Positions 7,125 to 13,629 of a stretch of 18,140 nt of DNA are shown piece by piece. Positions within the stretch are counted from its first letter, which is position 1, and each line of letters opens with the position of its first letter. Origin of the DNA: CAVXAE01 sp044225565 (GTDB lineage: Bacteria > Pseudomonadota > Gammaproteobacteria > Steroidobacterales > Steroidobacteraceae); the NCBI GenBank assembly GCA_044225565.1, contig JBGAIL010000095.1, forward strand, positions 1 through 18,140. Direction: 5' to 3'. The position numbers and the translations under genes are program-made. The notes below the pieces were generated by a model, which was not told where the DNA came from, did not search any database, and saw nothing but the letters and a program-made list of their open reading frames with translations.

Positions 7125-8287
7125 AGAAGCGCACGCGAGTCAATCACCCGCCGCAGGTCGAGGTGCCGGCGGACAACCGCGCCCTGGTCGCGCCGATCTA
7201 CCAGACCGTCAAGTTCGAATTCGACGACCTGGACGAGACGATGCGCTTCCTGCAGGGCGGCCGGCCGGGGTTCTTCTACTCGCGCACTTCGAATCCCACC
7301 ACGCGGCAGCTCGAGCTCACTCTCGCGGAGCTGCAGGGGCGTGAGGAATGCCTCACTACGGCGTCCGGCATCGCCGCCGTGTCGCAAACGCTCATCTCGC
7401 TGACGAAGCAGGGGGATCACATCCTGTGCTTCGTGGAAACCTACAATCCCACGCGCAACGTCATCCGAAGGCTGCTCTCGCGCTTCGGGGTGACGTTCAC
7501 GATGCTCTCCATCGAGGACGTCGCAGGCATCGAGCGCGTGCTCACCACGCAGCCCACGCGGCTGGTGGTGTTCGAGAGTCCGACGAACCCGGTGACGAAG
7601 ATCGCGGACATCGCTGCCATCACGCGGCTGGCGCGCGCGAAAGGCGCGCTCACGGTGCTGGACAACACGTTCGCCGGCCTCCACCAGCATGGTGAGTTCG
7701 ATGTCGACGTGTTCGTGCACAGCCTCACGAAATACGCCTCGGGTGCGGGCGACGTGATGGGCGGTGCGGTCATCGCGAAGGCCGAGTTGATCCGCCAGAT
7801 GCGGCACGATTTCGGCTCGATGGGCGGGGCGCTGGACCCGCATGCGGCTTTCCTGATCCAGCGGGGCCTCAAGACCTATTTCCTCCGGTATTCCGCGCAA
7901 TGCGCGAGCGCCCTGCGGGTGGCGGAGCTGCTCGCCGGGCACGTGGCCGTGGAACGGGTCCGCTATCCGGGCCTGCCCGCGCATCCTCAGCACGCGCTCG
8001 CGAAGGCGCAGATGAAGGAGTTCGGCACGGTGGTCACCTTCGACCTGAAGGGCGGGCTCGAGGCCGGCAAGCGCTTCTGCGAGGCGCTCGAGCTCTTCGC
8101 GATGGCGGCGAGCCTGGGCTCCGGCGAATCGCTCGTGATGGCGCCGCAGATGATGCGCAATCGCGAGCTCACTCCCGAGCAGCAGAAGGCGGCCGCCGTG
8201 GGGGAGGGGACGGTGCGGCTGTCCATCGGCCTCGAGGACATCGAGGACCTGCTGGAGGACGTGAGTCAGGCGCTCGGCAAGGTCTGA
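7121..8287 (+). CDS. Cys/Met-metabolism PLP enzyme (cystathionine gamma-synthase / beta-lyase-like)
   Basis: Trans-sulfuration family enzyme, 388 residues. ATG 7121 overlaps the aminotransferase stop (ATGA). The longer frame upstream lies in that gene and is rejected. Visible: FFYSRTSNPTTRQLE with the Tyr53/Arg55 phosphate-binding pair of the neighbouring subunit, ASGIAAV (81-87), ring-stacking Tyr108, Asp181 in LDNTFA, PLP lysine Lys204 in HSLTKYASGAGD, and Arg in TVRLSIGLED near the C-terminus. The residue after Tyr108 that is Cys in methionine gamma-lyases (YGCT) is Pro here (YNPT), arguing against a classical methionine gamma-lyase. The family's substrate cannot be read from sequence: cystathionine beta-lyase, cystathionine gamma-synthase, O-acyl-homoserine sulfhydrylase or a C-S lyase are all possible. 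Coupling to a YbdL-like aminotransferase suggests methionine or cysteine-conjugate turnover (inference). Confidence 0.88.
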   Translation: MKKRTRVNHPPQVEVPADNRALVAPIYQTVKFEFDDLDETMRFLQGGRPGFFYSRTSNPTTRQLELTLAELQGREECLTTASGIAAVSQTLISLTKQGDHILCFVETYNPTRNVIRRLLSRFGVTFTMLSIEDVAGIERVLTTQPTRLVVFESPTNPVTKIADIAAITRLARAKGALTVLDNTFAGLHQHGEFDVDVFVHSLTKYASGAGDVMGGAVIAKAELIRQMRHDFGSMGGALDPHAAFLIQRGLKTYFLRYSAQCASALRVAELLAGHVAVERVRYPGLPAHPQHALAKAQMKEFGTVVTFDLKGGLEAGKRFCEALELFAMAASLGSGESLVMAPQMMRNRELTPEQQKAAAVGEGTVRLSIGLEDIEDLLEDVSQALGKV

Positions 8288-8841
8288 GCGGTGCCGACGG
8301 CAGGCCTTCTCTCCCCGCGCTGCCCACCCGCCTGCAGACGCTTGCGCTGCGCCGAGTCCGGCTCGTCCAAATACTTCCCGCGGCTGACTCGGAGGTGAGG
8401 ATGGCGTACTCGGGATGCTGCCTGACGCCGCGGCTCTTCCATTCCTGCGTAAGCTCGTCGCGAATGGCGATGCCACGCATGCGCTTGTCGATCCAGGCGT
8501 CGGAGTAACCCTTGGCCTGGTAGATCTCACGGGTGCGCTGCATCGCGAGCCCGGGTTCTCGATTTCCCTGATGCGGTCGTAGCCCACTCGCGCCAGCCAG
8601 AGTTTGAACGGCTCGGCCTTGGGGCTGGGGGAGTCGGTGAGCGCCGCCACCACAGACGGGTGGTGCGATCGAGGCAGCAAAAAATTTTCAGCTCATCAAA
8701 AGCGAAACATACAGAATCTTCCGCGCGCTTCTCTCCGCTGTTGTCGCGAGCAACATCTCACGCGTTTTCTGCTGTGTAGGGGCGCTGTCGCGAAAGGAGT
8801 ACCATCGCCGACACGCGCTAGCCATCAAGGGAGAAGCTGCC
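8288..8841. other. 554-bp intergenic stretch without an intact gene
   Basis: Lies between the end of the long + strand operon and the Tat-signal aminotransferase gene. The only recognisable content is the - strand phage-gene remnant described separately. 8288-8387 shows no convincing coding or terminator signal; a short TGCC/GGCA hairpin just after 8287 lacks a T-run. 8681-8725 is AT-rich compared with its surroundings and could mark the edge of an old insertion. A promoter for the gene at 8842 should lie in 8690-8820, but I could not find a convincing -35/-10 pair. Confidence 0.6.
8388..8680 (-). pseudogene. Decayed fragment of a BRO/phage-antirepressor-like protein
   Basis: Reading the - strand from 8680, one frame gives VVAALTDSPSPKAEPFKLWL followed by ARVGYDRIREIENP. 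The next frame continues MQRTREIYQAKGYSDAW, IDKRMRGIAIRDELTQEWKS and RGVRQHPEYAILTSE to about 8388. I recognise this as the conserved middle of a widespread BRO-N/phage antirepressor-like family (PSPKAEPFKLWLAKVGYERI, then KGYS-WI, then LT-EW and YAILT). The two halves join if one base is restored in the G run at 8550-8552: the - strand has CCCGGGCTCGCGATG, whereas NPGLAM needs one more G. The N-terminal BRO domain and the C-terminal third are missing, and a stop lies just upstream in frame, so the gene is truncated at both ends as well as frameshifted. No function is expected. It is a trace of phage or mobile DNA. Confidence 0.8.
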
Positions 8842-10191
8842 ATGACGCTGAACCGCCGCGATTTCGTTGCTACCGCAGGGTTGTCGGTTCTGGCCAGCAC
8901 GGGCTTACGTGCGGCCGCGGCGAAGCAAACGGCGCCGGCAAACGTGGACCACCGTTCGAGCTGGGCCGCGATCCGGGCGCAGTTCGACCTCTCTCCCGAA
9001 TGGCTGCACTTCTCGCAGTTCTACATCGTTTCGCATCCGCGTCCGGTGCGAGAAGCCATCGAACGCCTGCGTCGGAAGCTCGACGCCAATCCTTTCGGCG
9101 CCGTCGAGCACGGCATGGGTTTCGATGCGTTCCTGGGGGAGACTTCACAGGAGGAGCCTTTCCCACTGCGCATGCAGCGCGCCGCTGCGGAATACATCGG
9201 CGGCCGGCCCGAGGAAGTCGCGCTCACGGACAGCACCACGCAGGGTCTCGCACTCATCTATCACGGGCTCGCGTTGAAGCCTGGAGACGAAGTGCTCACC
9301 ACGACGCACGATCACTACGTGCACCACGAGTCGATCCGGCTTGCCGTCGAGCGCAGCGGCGCCAGTTGGCGGCGAGTGCCACTCTATGACGCACCGGCCG
9401 AGGCGTCTGCGGGACAGATCGTGGAGCGTTTGAAGCAAGCCATTGCGCCGCGAACGCGCGTGGTCGGGTTGACGTGGGTTCATTCCAGCAGCGGCGTGAA
9501 GCTGCCGGTGCGCGCGCTGTCCCAGGTGGTCGCGGAGGCGAACCGCAATCGCGACGAGAAGGATCGTGTGATCTTCGTGCTGGACGCCGTGCATGGCTTC
9601 GGCAACCAGGCGGAGCCGCTCTCCACGCTGGGGTGCGACTTCGCCGCGGCAGGCACTCACAAGTGGATCTTCGCGCCGCGCGGCACCGGAATCATCTGGG
9701 CGCCGCAGAAGAGCTGGGCATCGATCCGGCCGACCATCCCGACTTTCTATGCCTTCGAGCCGTTCGGCGCCTGGGCGGACGGGCATCCGCCGACGACGCC
9801 CACGCAGGCGGCCTGGGTTTCGCCCGGCGGGTTCAAGGCCTTCGAGCATCAGTGGGCGATGGCCGAGGCGTTCGAGTTCCACGCCCGCATCGGGCGCGAG
9901 CGCATCGCCGACCGTATCGCCGCGTTGAACACTCAGTGCAAGGAGGGGCTGGCGAAGATTCCGAAGGTGAAGGTGCTGACCCCGCGCGATCCGGCGCTTT
10001 CCGCCGGGCTCATCGCCTTCGAGGTGCAAGGGCAGGATGCGAACGAGACCGTCCGCAGGCTGCACGGGCACAAGGTGATCGCCTCGGCCTCGCCGTACAA
10101 GATCTCGCATGCCCGGCTCGCGCCGAGCCTGGTCAACGACGAGCGGGAAGTGGAGACGGCGCTGCGGGCAGTTCGGGCGATCCAGGGGTAG
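8842..10191 (+). CDS. Tat-exported class V aminotransferase-fold protein (isopenicillin N epimerase-like)
   Basis: 449-residue PLP protein of the class V aminotransferase superfamily (cysteine desulfurase / isopenicillin N epimerase group). ATG 8842 has a good ribosome-binding site, AAGGGAGA at 8827-8834. The N-terminus carries a twin-arginine signal: LNRRDFVATAG with Arg5-Arg6, a hydrophobic stretch, and an Ala-rich cleavage region ending near AAAAK (about 24-28). This predicts export of the folded, cofactor-loaded enzyme to the periplasm. PLP-site features: Thr/Ser-rich LTDSTTQGLALIYHGL, the H-Y-V-H-H-E segment after TTTHDH, Asp248 and His251 in LDAVHGFG, and Lys274 in AAGTHKWIFAPRGTG, the presumed Schiff-base lysine. 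The reaction is unknown; desulfurases need a mobile Cys loop that I do not see, so epimerase or lyase chemistry is more likely (inference). A DUF488 gene follows 6 nt after the stop. Confidence 0.88.
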   Translation: MTLNRRDFVATAGLSVLASTGLRAAAAKQTAPANVDHRSSWAAIRAQFDLSPEWLHFSQFYIVSHPRPVREAIERLRRKLDANPFGAVEHGMGFDAFLGETSQEEPFPLRMQRAAAEYIGGRPEEVALTDSTTQGLALIYHGLALKPGDEVLTTTHDHYVHHESIRLAVERSGASWRRVPLYDAPAEASAGQIVERLKQAIAPRTRVVGLTWVHSSSGVKLPVRALSQVVAEANRNRDEKDRVIFVLDAVHGFGNQAEPLSTLGCDFAAAGTHKWIFAPRGTGIIWAPQKSWASIRPTIPTFYAFEPFGAWADGHPPTTPTQAAWVSPGGFKAFEHQWAMAEAFEFHARIGRERIADRIAALNTQCKEGLAKIPKVKVLTPRDPALSAGLIAFEVQGQDANETVRRLHGHKVIASASPYKISHARLAPSLVNDEREVETALRAVRAIQG

Positions 10192-10197
10192 TGCGGC

Positions 10198-10584
10198 ATG
10201 CCGATCACCGTGGTCCAGCTCGGCTCACCCCGGAAACGCAACGAGGGCTTGCGTTTGGGCACCGTGCGCAGGCCGCCCCGTGGCGTGCCGAAGGCTCAGT
10301 TCGCGAAACGGGATTTCTACGACGTCTGGCTGCCCATCCTCTCGCCGAGCCCGAAGCTGGTCGCGCTCGCCCTGAGGTCGCGCGATGAGCGCTCGTGGAA
10401 AGCGTTCGAGCGCCGGTTCCGGGCGGAGATGAGCGCGCCGGACGCCAGCCGGACGCTCGATCTGCTGGCGGCGCTGTCCCATCAGACACGCTTCTCCATC
10501 GGGTGCTATTGCGAGAACGAGCAGCGATGCCACCGCGCCACACTCAAGGCGCTGCTGGCCGAGCGGGGCGCCGACATCCGCTGA
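10198..10584 (+). CDS. DUF488 family protein
   Basis: 128-residue cytoplasmic protein of the DUF488 family. Recognised by the N-terminal beta strand with G-S-P-R (LGSPRKRNEGLRLGTVRRPP), the FYDVWLPILSPS segment, and the C-terminal signature GCYCENEQRCHRATL with Cys103, Cys105, Cys111 and His112. The family is short and fits this length. Its role is not established; the Cys/His cluster has prompted proposals of nucleic-acid or metal binding, but nothing here decides it. ATG 10198 lies 6 nt after the upstream stop, suggesting co-transcription with the class V aminotransferase. A 125-bp AT-richer region separates it from the HipBA pair, so it is probably not part of that module. Confidence 0.88.
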   Translation: MPITVVQLGSPRKRNEGLRLGTVRRPPRGVPKAQFAKRDFYDVWLPILSPSPKLVALALRSRDERSWKAFERRFRAEMSAPDASRTLDLLAALSHQTRFSIGCYCENEQRCHRATLKALLAERGADIR

Positions 10585-10650
10585 GCGCCCCTGGCGCCTC
10601 CGGGCGGCCTGCACGATTGGAATCGGTGAGCCAGCCACGGATCGCCAGAT

Positions 10651-10708
10651 ATGCACCATATATGATGTAAAGCTGGAAATTAGGCAAGAAATGCATTATA
10701 TGGAATGC
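10651..10708 (+). promoter_or_regulatory. Candidate HipB operators and promoter region of hipBA
   Basis: Two related AT-rich sites, ATGCACCATATATGATG (10651-10667) and ATGCATTATATGGAATG (10691-10707), match at 12 of 17 positions and are 40 bp apart, about four helical turns. The second contains the perfect inverted repeat GCATT-N6-AATGC (10693-10708), ending one base before the antitoxin ATG. The first contains the palindrome CATATATG (10657-10664). Paired palindromes overlapping the promoter are typical of HipB autoregulation. TATGAT at 10661-10666 and TTATAT at 10696-10701 are possible -10 boxes, but I see no convincing -35 box. Confidence 0.55.
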
Positions 10709-10709
10709 C

Positions 10710-10973
10710 ATGAATATGATCGACATCGGCACCGTGATCCGTGAGGCCAGGAAGACGGCGAGCCGATCGCAGGCAGCCGTCGCAGGTTCCATCGGCATGA
10801 GCCGGGCCACCCTGTCCGCGATCGAGAACGGCACGGTTGGAGAAATCGGCATCCGCAAGGTCATGGCGCTGTGCGCCGCCCTGGGCCTGGAGCTGAATGC
10901 CGCCCCGAAGCGTCACCGCCCCACCCTGAAAGAGGTGATGGAGGAGCACCGTGCCGGCAAACGCGGTACTTGA
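10710..10973 (+). CDS. hipB: HipB-like XRE-family antitoxin / repressor
   Basis: 87-residue DNA-binding antitoxin. A Cro/C1-type helix-turn-helix spans about residues 7-62, with the recognition region SQAAVAGSIGMSRATLSAIE (20-39) followed by NG and a third helix, KVMALCAALGLEL. The basic, polar C-terminal tail (about 66-87) is the part that in HipB proteins reaches toward the toxin. ATG 10710 is preferred; ATG 10716 is a possible alternative. No strong ribosome-binding site is visible, and the palindrome described above ends 1 nt before the start, so repressor binding would block initiation. It overlaps the toxin gene by 23 nt. Expected to neutralise the HipA kinase and repress its own operon, as known for the family. 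Confidence 0.9.
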   Translation: MNMIDIGTVIREARKTASRSQAAVAGSIGMSRATLSAIENGTVGEIGIRKVMALCAALGLELNAAPKRHRPTLKEVMEEHRAGKRGT

Positions 10974-12171
10974 TGTATTTGCGGGCGCGCATCCTGCCGG
11001 CTCGCTCGCCCGCAGCGATGTCGAGGAGGACGGCTTTCTCTTCGGCTACGGCGCCGGCTCGCGACCGCCGGATGCGATCTCGCTGCTGATGCCGGTGGTG
11101 AAGGACCCGTACGTCTCGACGGGCGGGCTGTTGCCGATCTTCGAGATGAACCTGCCCGAAGGCGCCCTCCTCGAGAGGCTGCGCCTGCAGTTCGCCAAGA
11201 CCGTCCCGAATCTCGATGATCTCGAGCTGCTCGGCATCCTCGGCCAATCCCAGATCGGCCGCCTGCGCTACGCCCGTGCAGGCACGGAACCCGCGGCGGT
11301 CCCGGGCAAGAACATCCGCGAGATCCTGACCTATCGTGGATCGGAAGATCTCTTCAGGGCGCTCGTCGGTCAGTACGCCGTGTACTCCGGCATCTCGGGG
11401 ATACAGCCCAAAATACTGCTGCGTGCGGACGATGTGCCGCTGCCGCGAGCGACTCATCGCGGCGCCACGCACATCGTGAAGACCTTCAATCCGCAGGAAT
11501 ATCCCGAGCTGGCAGCGAACGAGTTCTTCTGCATGACGGCCGCGCGTCACGCCGGAATCCCGACGCCGCATCTCGAGCTGTCCGAGAACCGGAAGATCCT
11601 GGTGATCGAGCGCTTCGATCTGCTGCCCGATGGCCGCTATCTCGGCGTCGAGGACTTCTGTGTGCTGGTCGGCCTGCGCTCGCACGGCCGATATGCCAGC
11701 TCCTACGAGAAGGTGGCGCAGCGTATCGGAGAGTTCGTCTCACCCGATGCGCTGCCTGCCGCGCAATCCCAGTTCTTCTCCATGCTGGCGTTGTCCTGCG
11801 CCATCGAGAACGGGGACGCCCATCTCAAGAATTTTGCCGTGGTGTACGAGCACGCCGAGAGCCAGGTGACGCTCGCTCCAGCGTACGATCTGGTCGCGAC
11901 CACGCCCTATGTCCCGCGTGACGTTCTTGCGCTGACGCTCGAGGGCACGAAGGAATTCCCGAGCCGCAAGACCCTGCTTCGATTCGCCGTGCGGCATTGC
12001 GGATTGCGGCAGGCAAAAGCCGTGCAGCTCCTGGAGCGTGTCGAGCAGGGAATCGCGAAAGCCGTGACGGAGATGCGCCGACATGTCCGGCAGCACCCGG
12101 ATTTCGCGCAGGCCGGCAAGCACTTCATCCAGGTCTTCGAGCGCGGGCGGGCCCGCTCGCTGGCGGAGTGA
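10951..12171 (+). CDS. hipA: HipA-family serine/threonine kinase toxin
   Basis: 406-residue toxin kinase, close to the usual length of HipA. In E. coli, HipA phosphorylates glutamyl-tRNA synthetase and induces persistence; the target here is not known. GTG 10951 is chosen because GGAGGAG lies at 10940-10946 and the frame from it begins the HipA N-terminal domain (MPANAVLDVFAG). N-terminal subdomain about 1-110, including LLPIFEMNLPEG. Kinase part: SGISGIQPKILL (146-157), Lys177 in HIVKTF, Glu191 in AANEFF, hinge LVIERFDL, catalytic Asp289 in ENGDAHLKNF with Asn294, and metal-binding Asp313 in APAYDL. All key residues are present, so it looks active. The autophosphorylated Ser150 of E. coli HipA aligns with Gly148 here, with Ser149 and Ser146 on either side, a pattern nearer the SISG motif of HipT. 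Confidence 0.93.
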   Translation: MPANAVLDVFAGAHPAGSLARSDVEEDGFLFGYGAGSRPPDAISLLMPVVKDPYVSTGGLLPIFEMNLPEGALLERLRLQFAKTVPNLDDLELLGILGQSQIGRLRYARAGTEPAAVPGKNIREILTYRGSEDLFRALVGQYAVYSGISGIQPKILLRADDVPLPRATHRGATHIVKTFNPQEYPELAANEFFCMTAARHAGIPTPHLELSENRKILVIERFDLLPDGRYLGVEDFCVLVGLRSHGRYASSYEKVAQRIGEFVSPDALPAAQSQFFSMLALSCAIENGDAHLKNFAVVYEHAESQVTLAPAYDLVATTPYVPRDVLALTLEGTKEFPSRKTLLRFAVRHCGLRQAKAVQLLERVEQGIAKAVTEMRRHVRQHPDFAQAGKHFIQVFERGRARSLAE

Positions 12172-12183
12172 GCGGGAGGCGGC

Positions 12184-13629
12184 TCAAACCGGCCCGAGGT
12201 ACTGGGCGATCTCGCGCGAGGTGAGGTGGGAGTTGAAATCTTCGAGCTCCGCCCGCTTGAGCGTGGCGTAAAGCCCGCAGAAGCGCTCGCCGAGGAATTC
12301 ACGGGCGAGCGCGCTCGAAGCGAAACTCTCCAACGCCGTGGCCCAGTGAGTGGGGAGGCGGCTGCCTTGCGAGGCGGCGGGCTGGTGATAGGCATTCCCC
12401 TGCACCGGCGGCAGCGGCTCCCGTTTCCTCTCCAGCCCGTGCTGGATGCCCGCGAGTATCCAGGCCACCACGAGATAAGGATTCGCATCCGCCCCGGCGA
12501 GCCGGTGCTCGATGCGCCGGTTCGCGGCGTCGCTCACCGGGATGCGCACCGCGGAGCCGCGATTGTTCACCGACCATGAGGCCGTCATCGGCACGTAGGC
12601 TTCGCAACGGAAGCGTCGATAGGAATTCGGACCGGGCGCGCATACCAGCATGCCGTCCGCCAGGGATTCGAGCAGCCCGCCTACGGCATGACGCAGCGTC
12701 GCCGACTGCATGGGCTCCTCGCAGGCGAAGACGTTGCGCCCTTCGGCATCGAGCAGGCTCACATGGATGTGCAGACCGGAGCCCGCCATGTCCCGATAGG
12801 GCTTGGCCAGGAAGGTGGCTTCGCAGCCGTGCGCGCGCGCCACGCCCTTCACCGCCCGCTTGAAGCGAAGCGCCTCCTCGCAAGCCAGCAAGGCATCCGC
12901 GCGATGGGTCAGGTTCACCTCGAACTGCCCGGGTCCGTACTCCGCCAGTGCGCTCGTGGTCTCGATGCCCTGCGTGCGGCAATCCGTCGCGATCTGCGCG
13001 AGCAGCGGTGACTGCGCGGCGAGATCCATCATCGAGCAGATCTGCGTGCGGAACTCCCGTTGCCCGGTGAGCGGAGAGCGCGGCGGCTGGGGCATGCCTT
13101 CCGCCGTGCGTTCGCGGTCCACCAGGTAGAACTCGTATTCGATGGCCACGACGGGCGTGAGGCGCAGGGCGCTGAATCTCTCCAGCACCTGCGCCAGCAC
13201 GTTGCGAGGGTCGCCGTAGAACCCGCTGCCGTCCTTCTCCTGCATCGACAGCTGCACTTGCGCTACCGGCTCGCGAAGCCAGGGCGTGCGCACGAGCGAG
13301 CCCGGCACGGGAAAGCAGGGCCGGTCCGCGTCGCCTTCATCGAACCCGAGCCCCGTGGCCTCGACCGTTCCGCCCACGACGTCCAGCGCGAACATCGAGC
13401 CGGGCAGCAGCATGCCGGAGGAGTAGGCCTTCTCGACGCCCTTGCGGTCGAGCCGTTTGCCGCGCTCGACCGTATTGAGATCGCTCACGAACGCATCGAA
13501 GTGCCCGATGTCCGGGTGCCGCGCCAGGAACCGCTCCAGCTCGGCTTTCGGCGCCACGCTCGATGCAAGCGGCGGGGCGTCGTGCCCGGAAGGCGGCCGG
13601 GAGGGCGGCTGGCGCGTGGCGTCACTCAT
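12184..13629 (-). CDS. puuA: Glutamine synthetase family, gamma-glutamylputrescine (polyamine) synthetase-like
   Basis: 481-residue member of the GlnA-like ligases, closest to PuuA, which joins glutamate to putrescine with ATP in the first step of the gamma-glutamylated putrescine catabolic route. Matches to E. coli PuuA recalled from memory run the full length: ERGKRLDRKGVEKAYSSGM, FALDVVGGTVEATGLG, GDADRPCFPVP, PPRSPLTGQR, QFEVNL, AKPYRDMAGSGLHIHVS, NSYRRF and HRLAGADANPYL. Metal and substrate residues seen: Glu164/Glu166, Glu230, Glu237 and His287. ATG 13629 is used because it overlaps the amidase stop by 8 nt (ATGAGTGA); the longer frame is inside the amidase gene. Residues 1-24 are a Pro/Ser-rich extension not seen in PuuA. 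It is the last gene of the MFS-amidase-puuA operon and stops 12 nt from hipA, tail to tail. Gamma-glutamyl ligases for spermidine or ethanolamine are alternatives. Confidence 0.9.
   Translation of the reverse strand: MSDATRQPPSRPPSGHDAPPLASSVAPKAELERFLARHPDIGHFDAFVSDLNTVERGKRLDRKGVEKAYSSGMLLPGSMFALDVVGGTVEATGLGFDEGDADRPCFPVPGSLVRTPWLREPVAQVQLSMQEKDGSGFYGDPRNVLAQVLERFSALRLTPVVAIEYEFYLVDRERTAEGMPQPPRSPLTGQREFRTQICSMMDLAAQSPLLAQIATDCRTQGIETTSALAEYGPGQFEVNLTHRADALLACEEALRFKRAVKGVARAHGCEATFLAKPYRDMAGSGLHIHVSLLDAEGRNVFACEEPMQSATLRHAVGGLLESLADGMLVCAPGPNSYRRFRCEAYVPMTASWSVNNRGSAVRIPVSDAANRRIEHRLAGADANPYLVVAWILAGIQHGLERKREPLPPVQGNAYHQPAASQGSRLPTHWATALESFASSALAREFLGERFCGLYATLKRAELEDFNSHLTSREIAQYLGPV

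Noticed and set aside
7121..8287. Naming the trans-sulfuration enzyme as methionine gamma-lyase
   Set aside because: The diagnostic Cys after the ring-stacking Tyr is Pro here, and other family members share all remaining motifs, so only the family-level name is supported.
8290..8387. Third-frame - strand reading GKYLDEPDSAQRKRLQAG just after the phage remnant
   Set aside because: Looks protein-like over about 20 residues but does not match the expected continuation of the BRO-like family, and I recognise no other family. Probably chance.
7022..8680. A 552-codon open frame on the - strand opposite the Cys/Met PLP enzyme gene
   Set aside because: It is mostly the antisense shadow of a strongly supported gene in GC-rich DNA, with Arg/His-rich composition and no family resemblance. 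Only its first 45 or so codons (8680 to about 8550) carry real homology, and those belong to the frameshifted phage-gene remnant.
12143..12156. GCGGGC-GG-GCCCGC inverted repeat near the end of hipA as a terminator
   Set aside because: The loop is only 2 bases, it is not followed by a T-run on either strand, and it lies within hipA coding sequence. Such GC-rich palindromes arise easily in this base composition.
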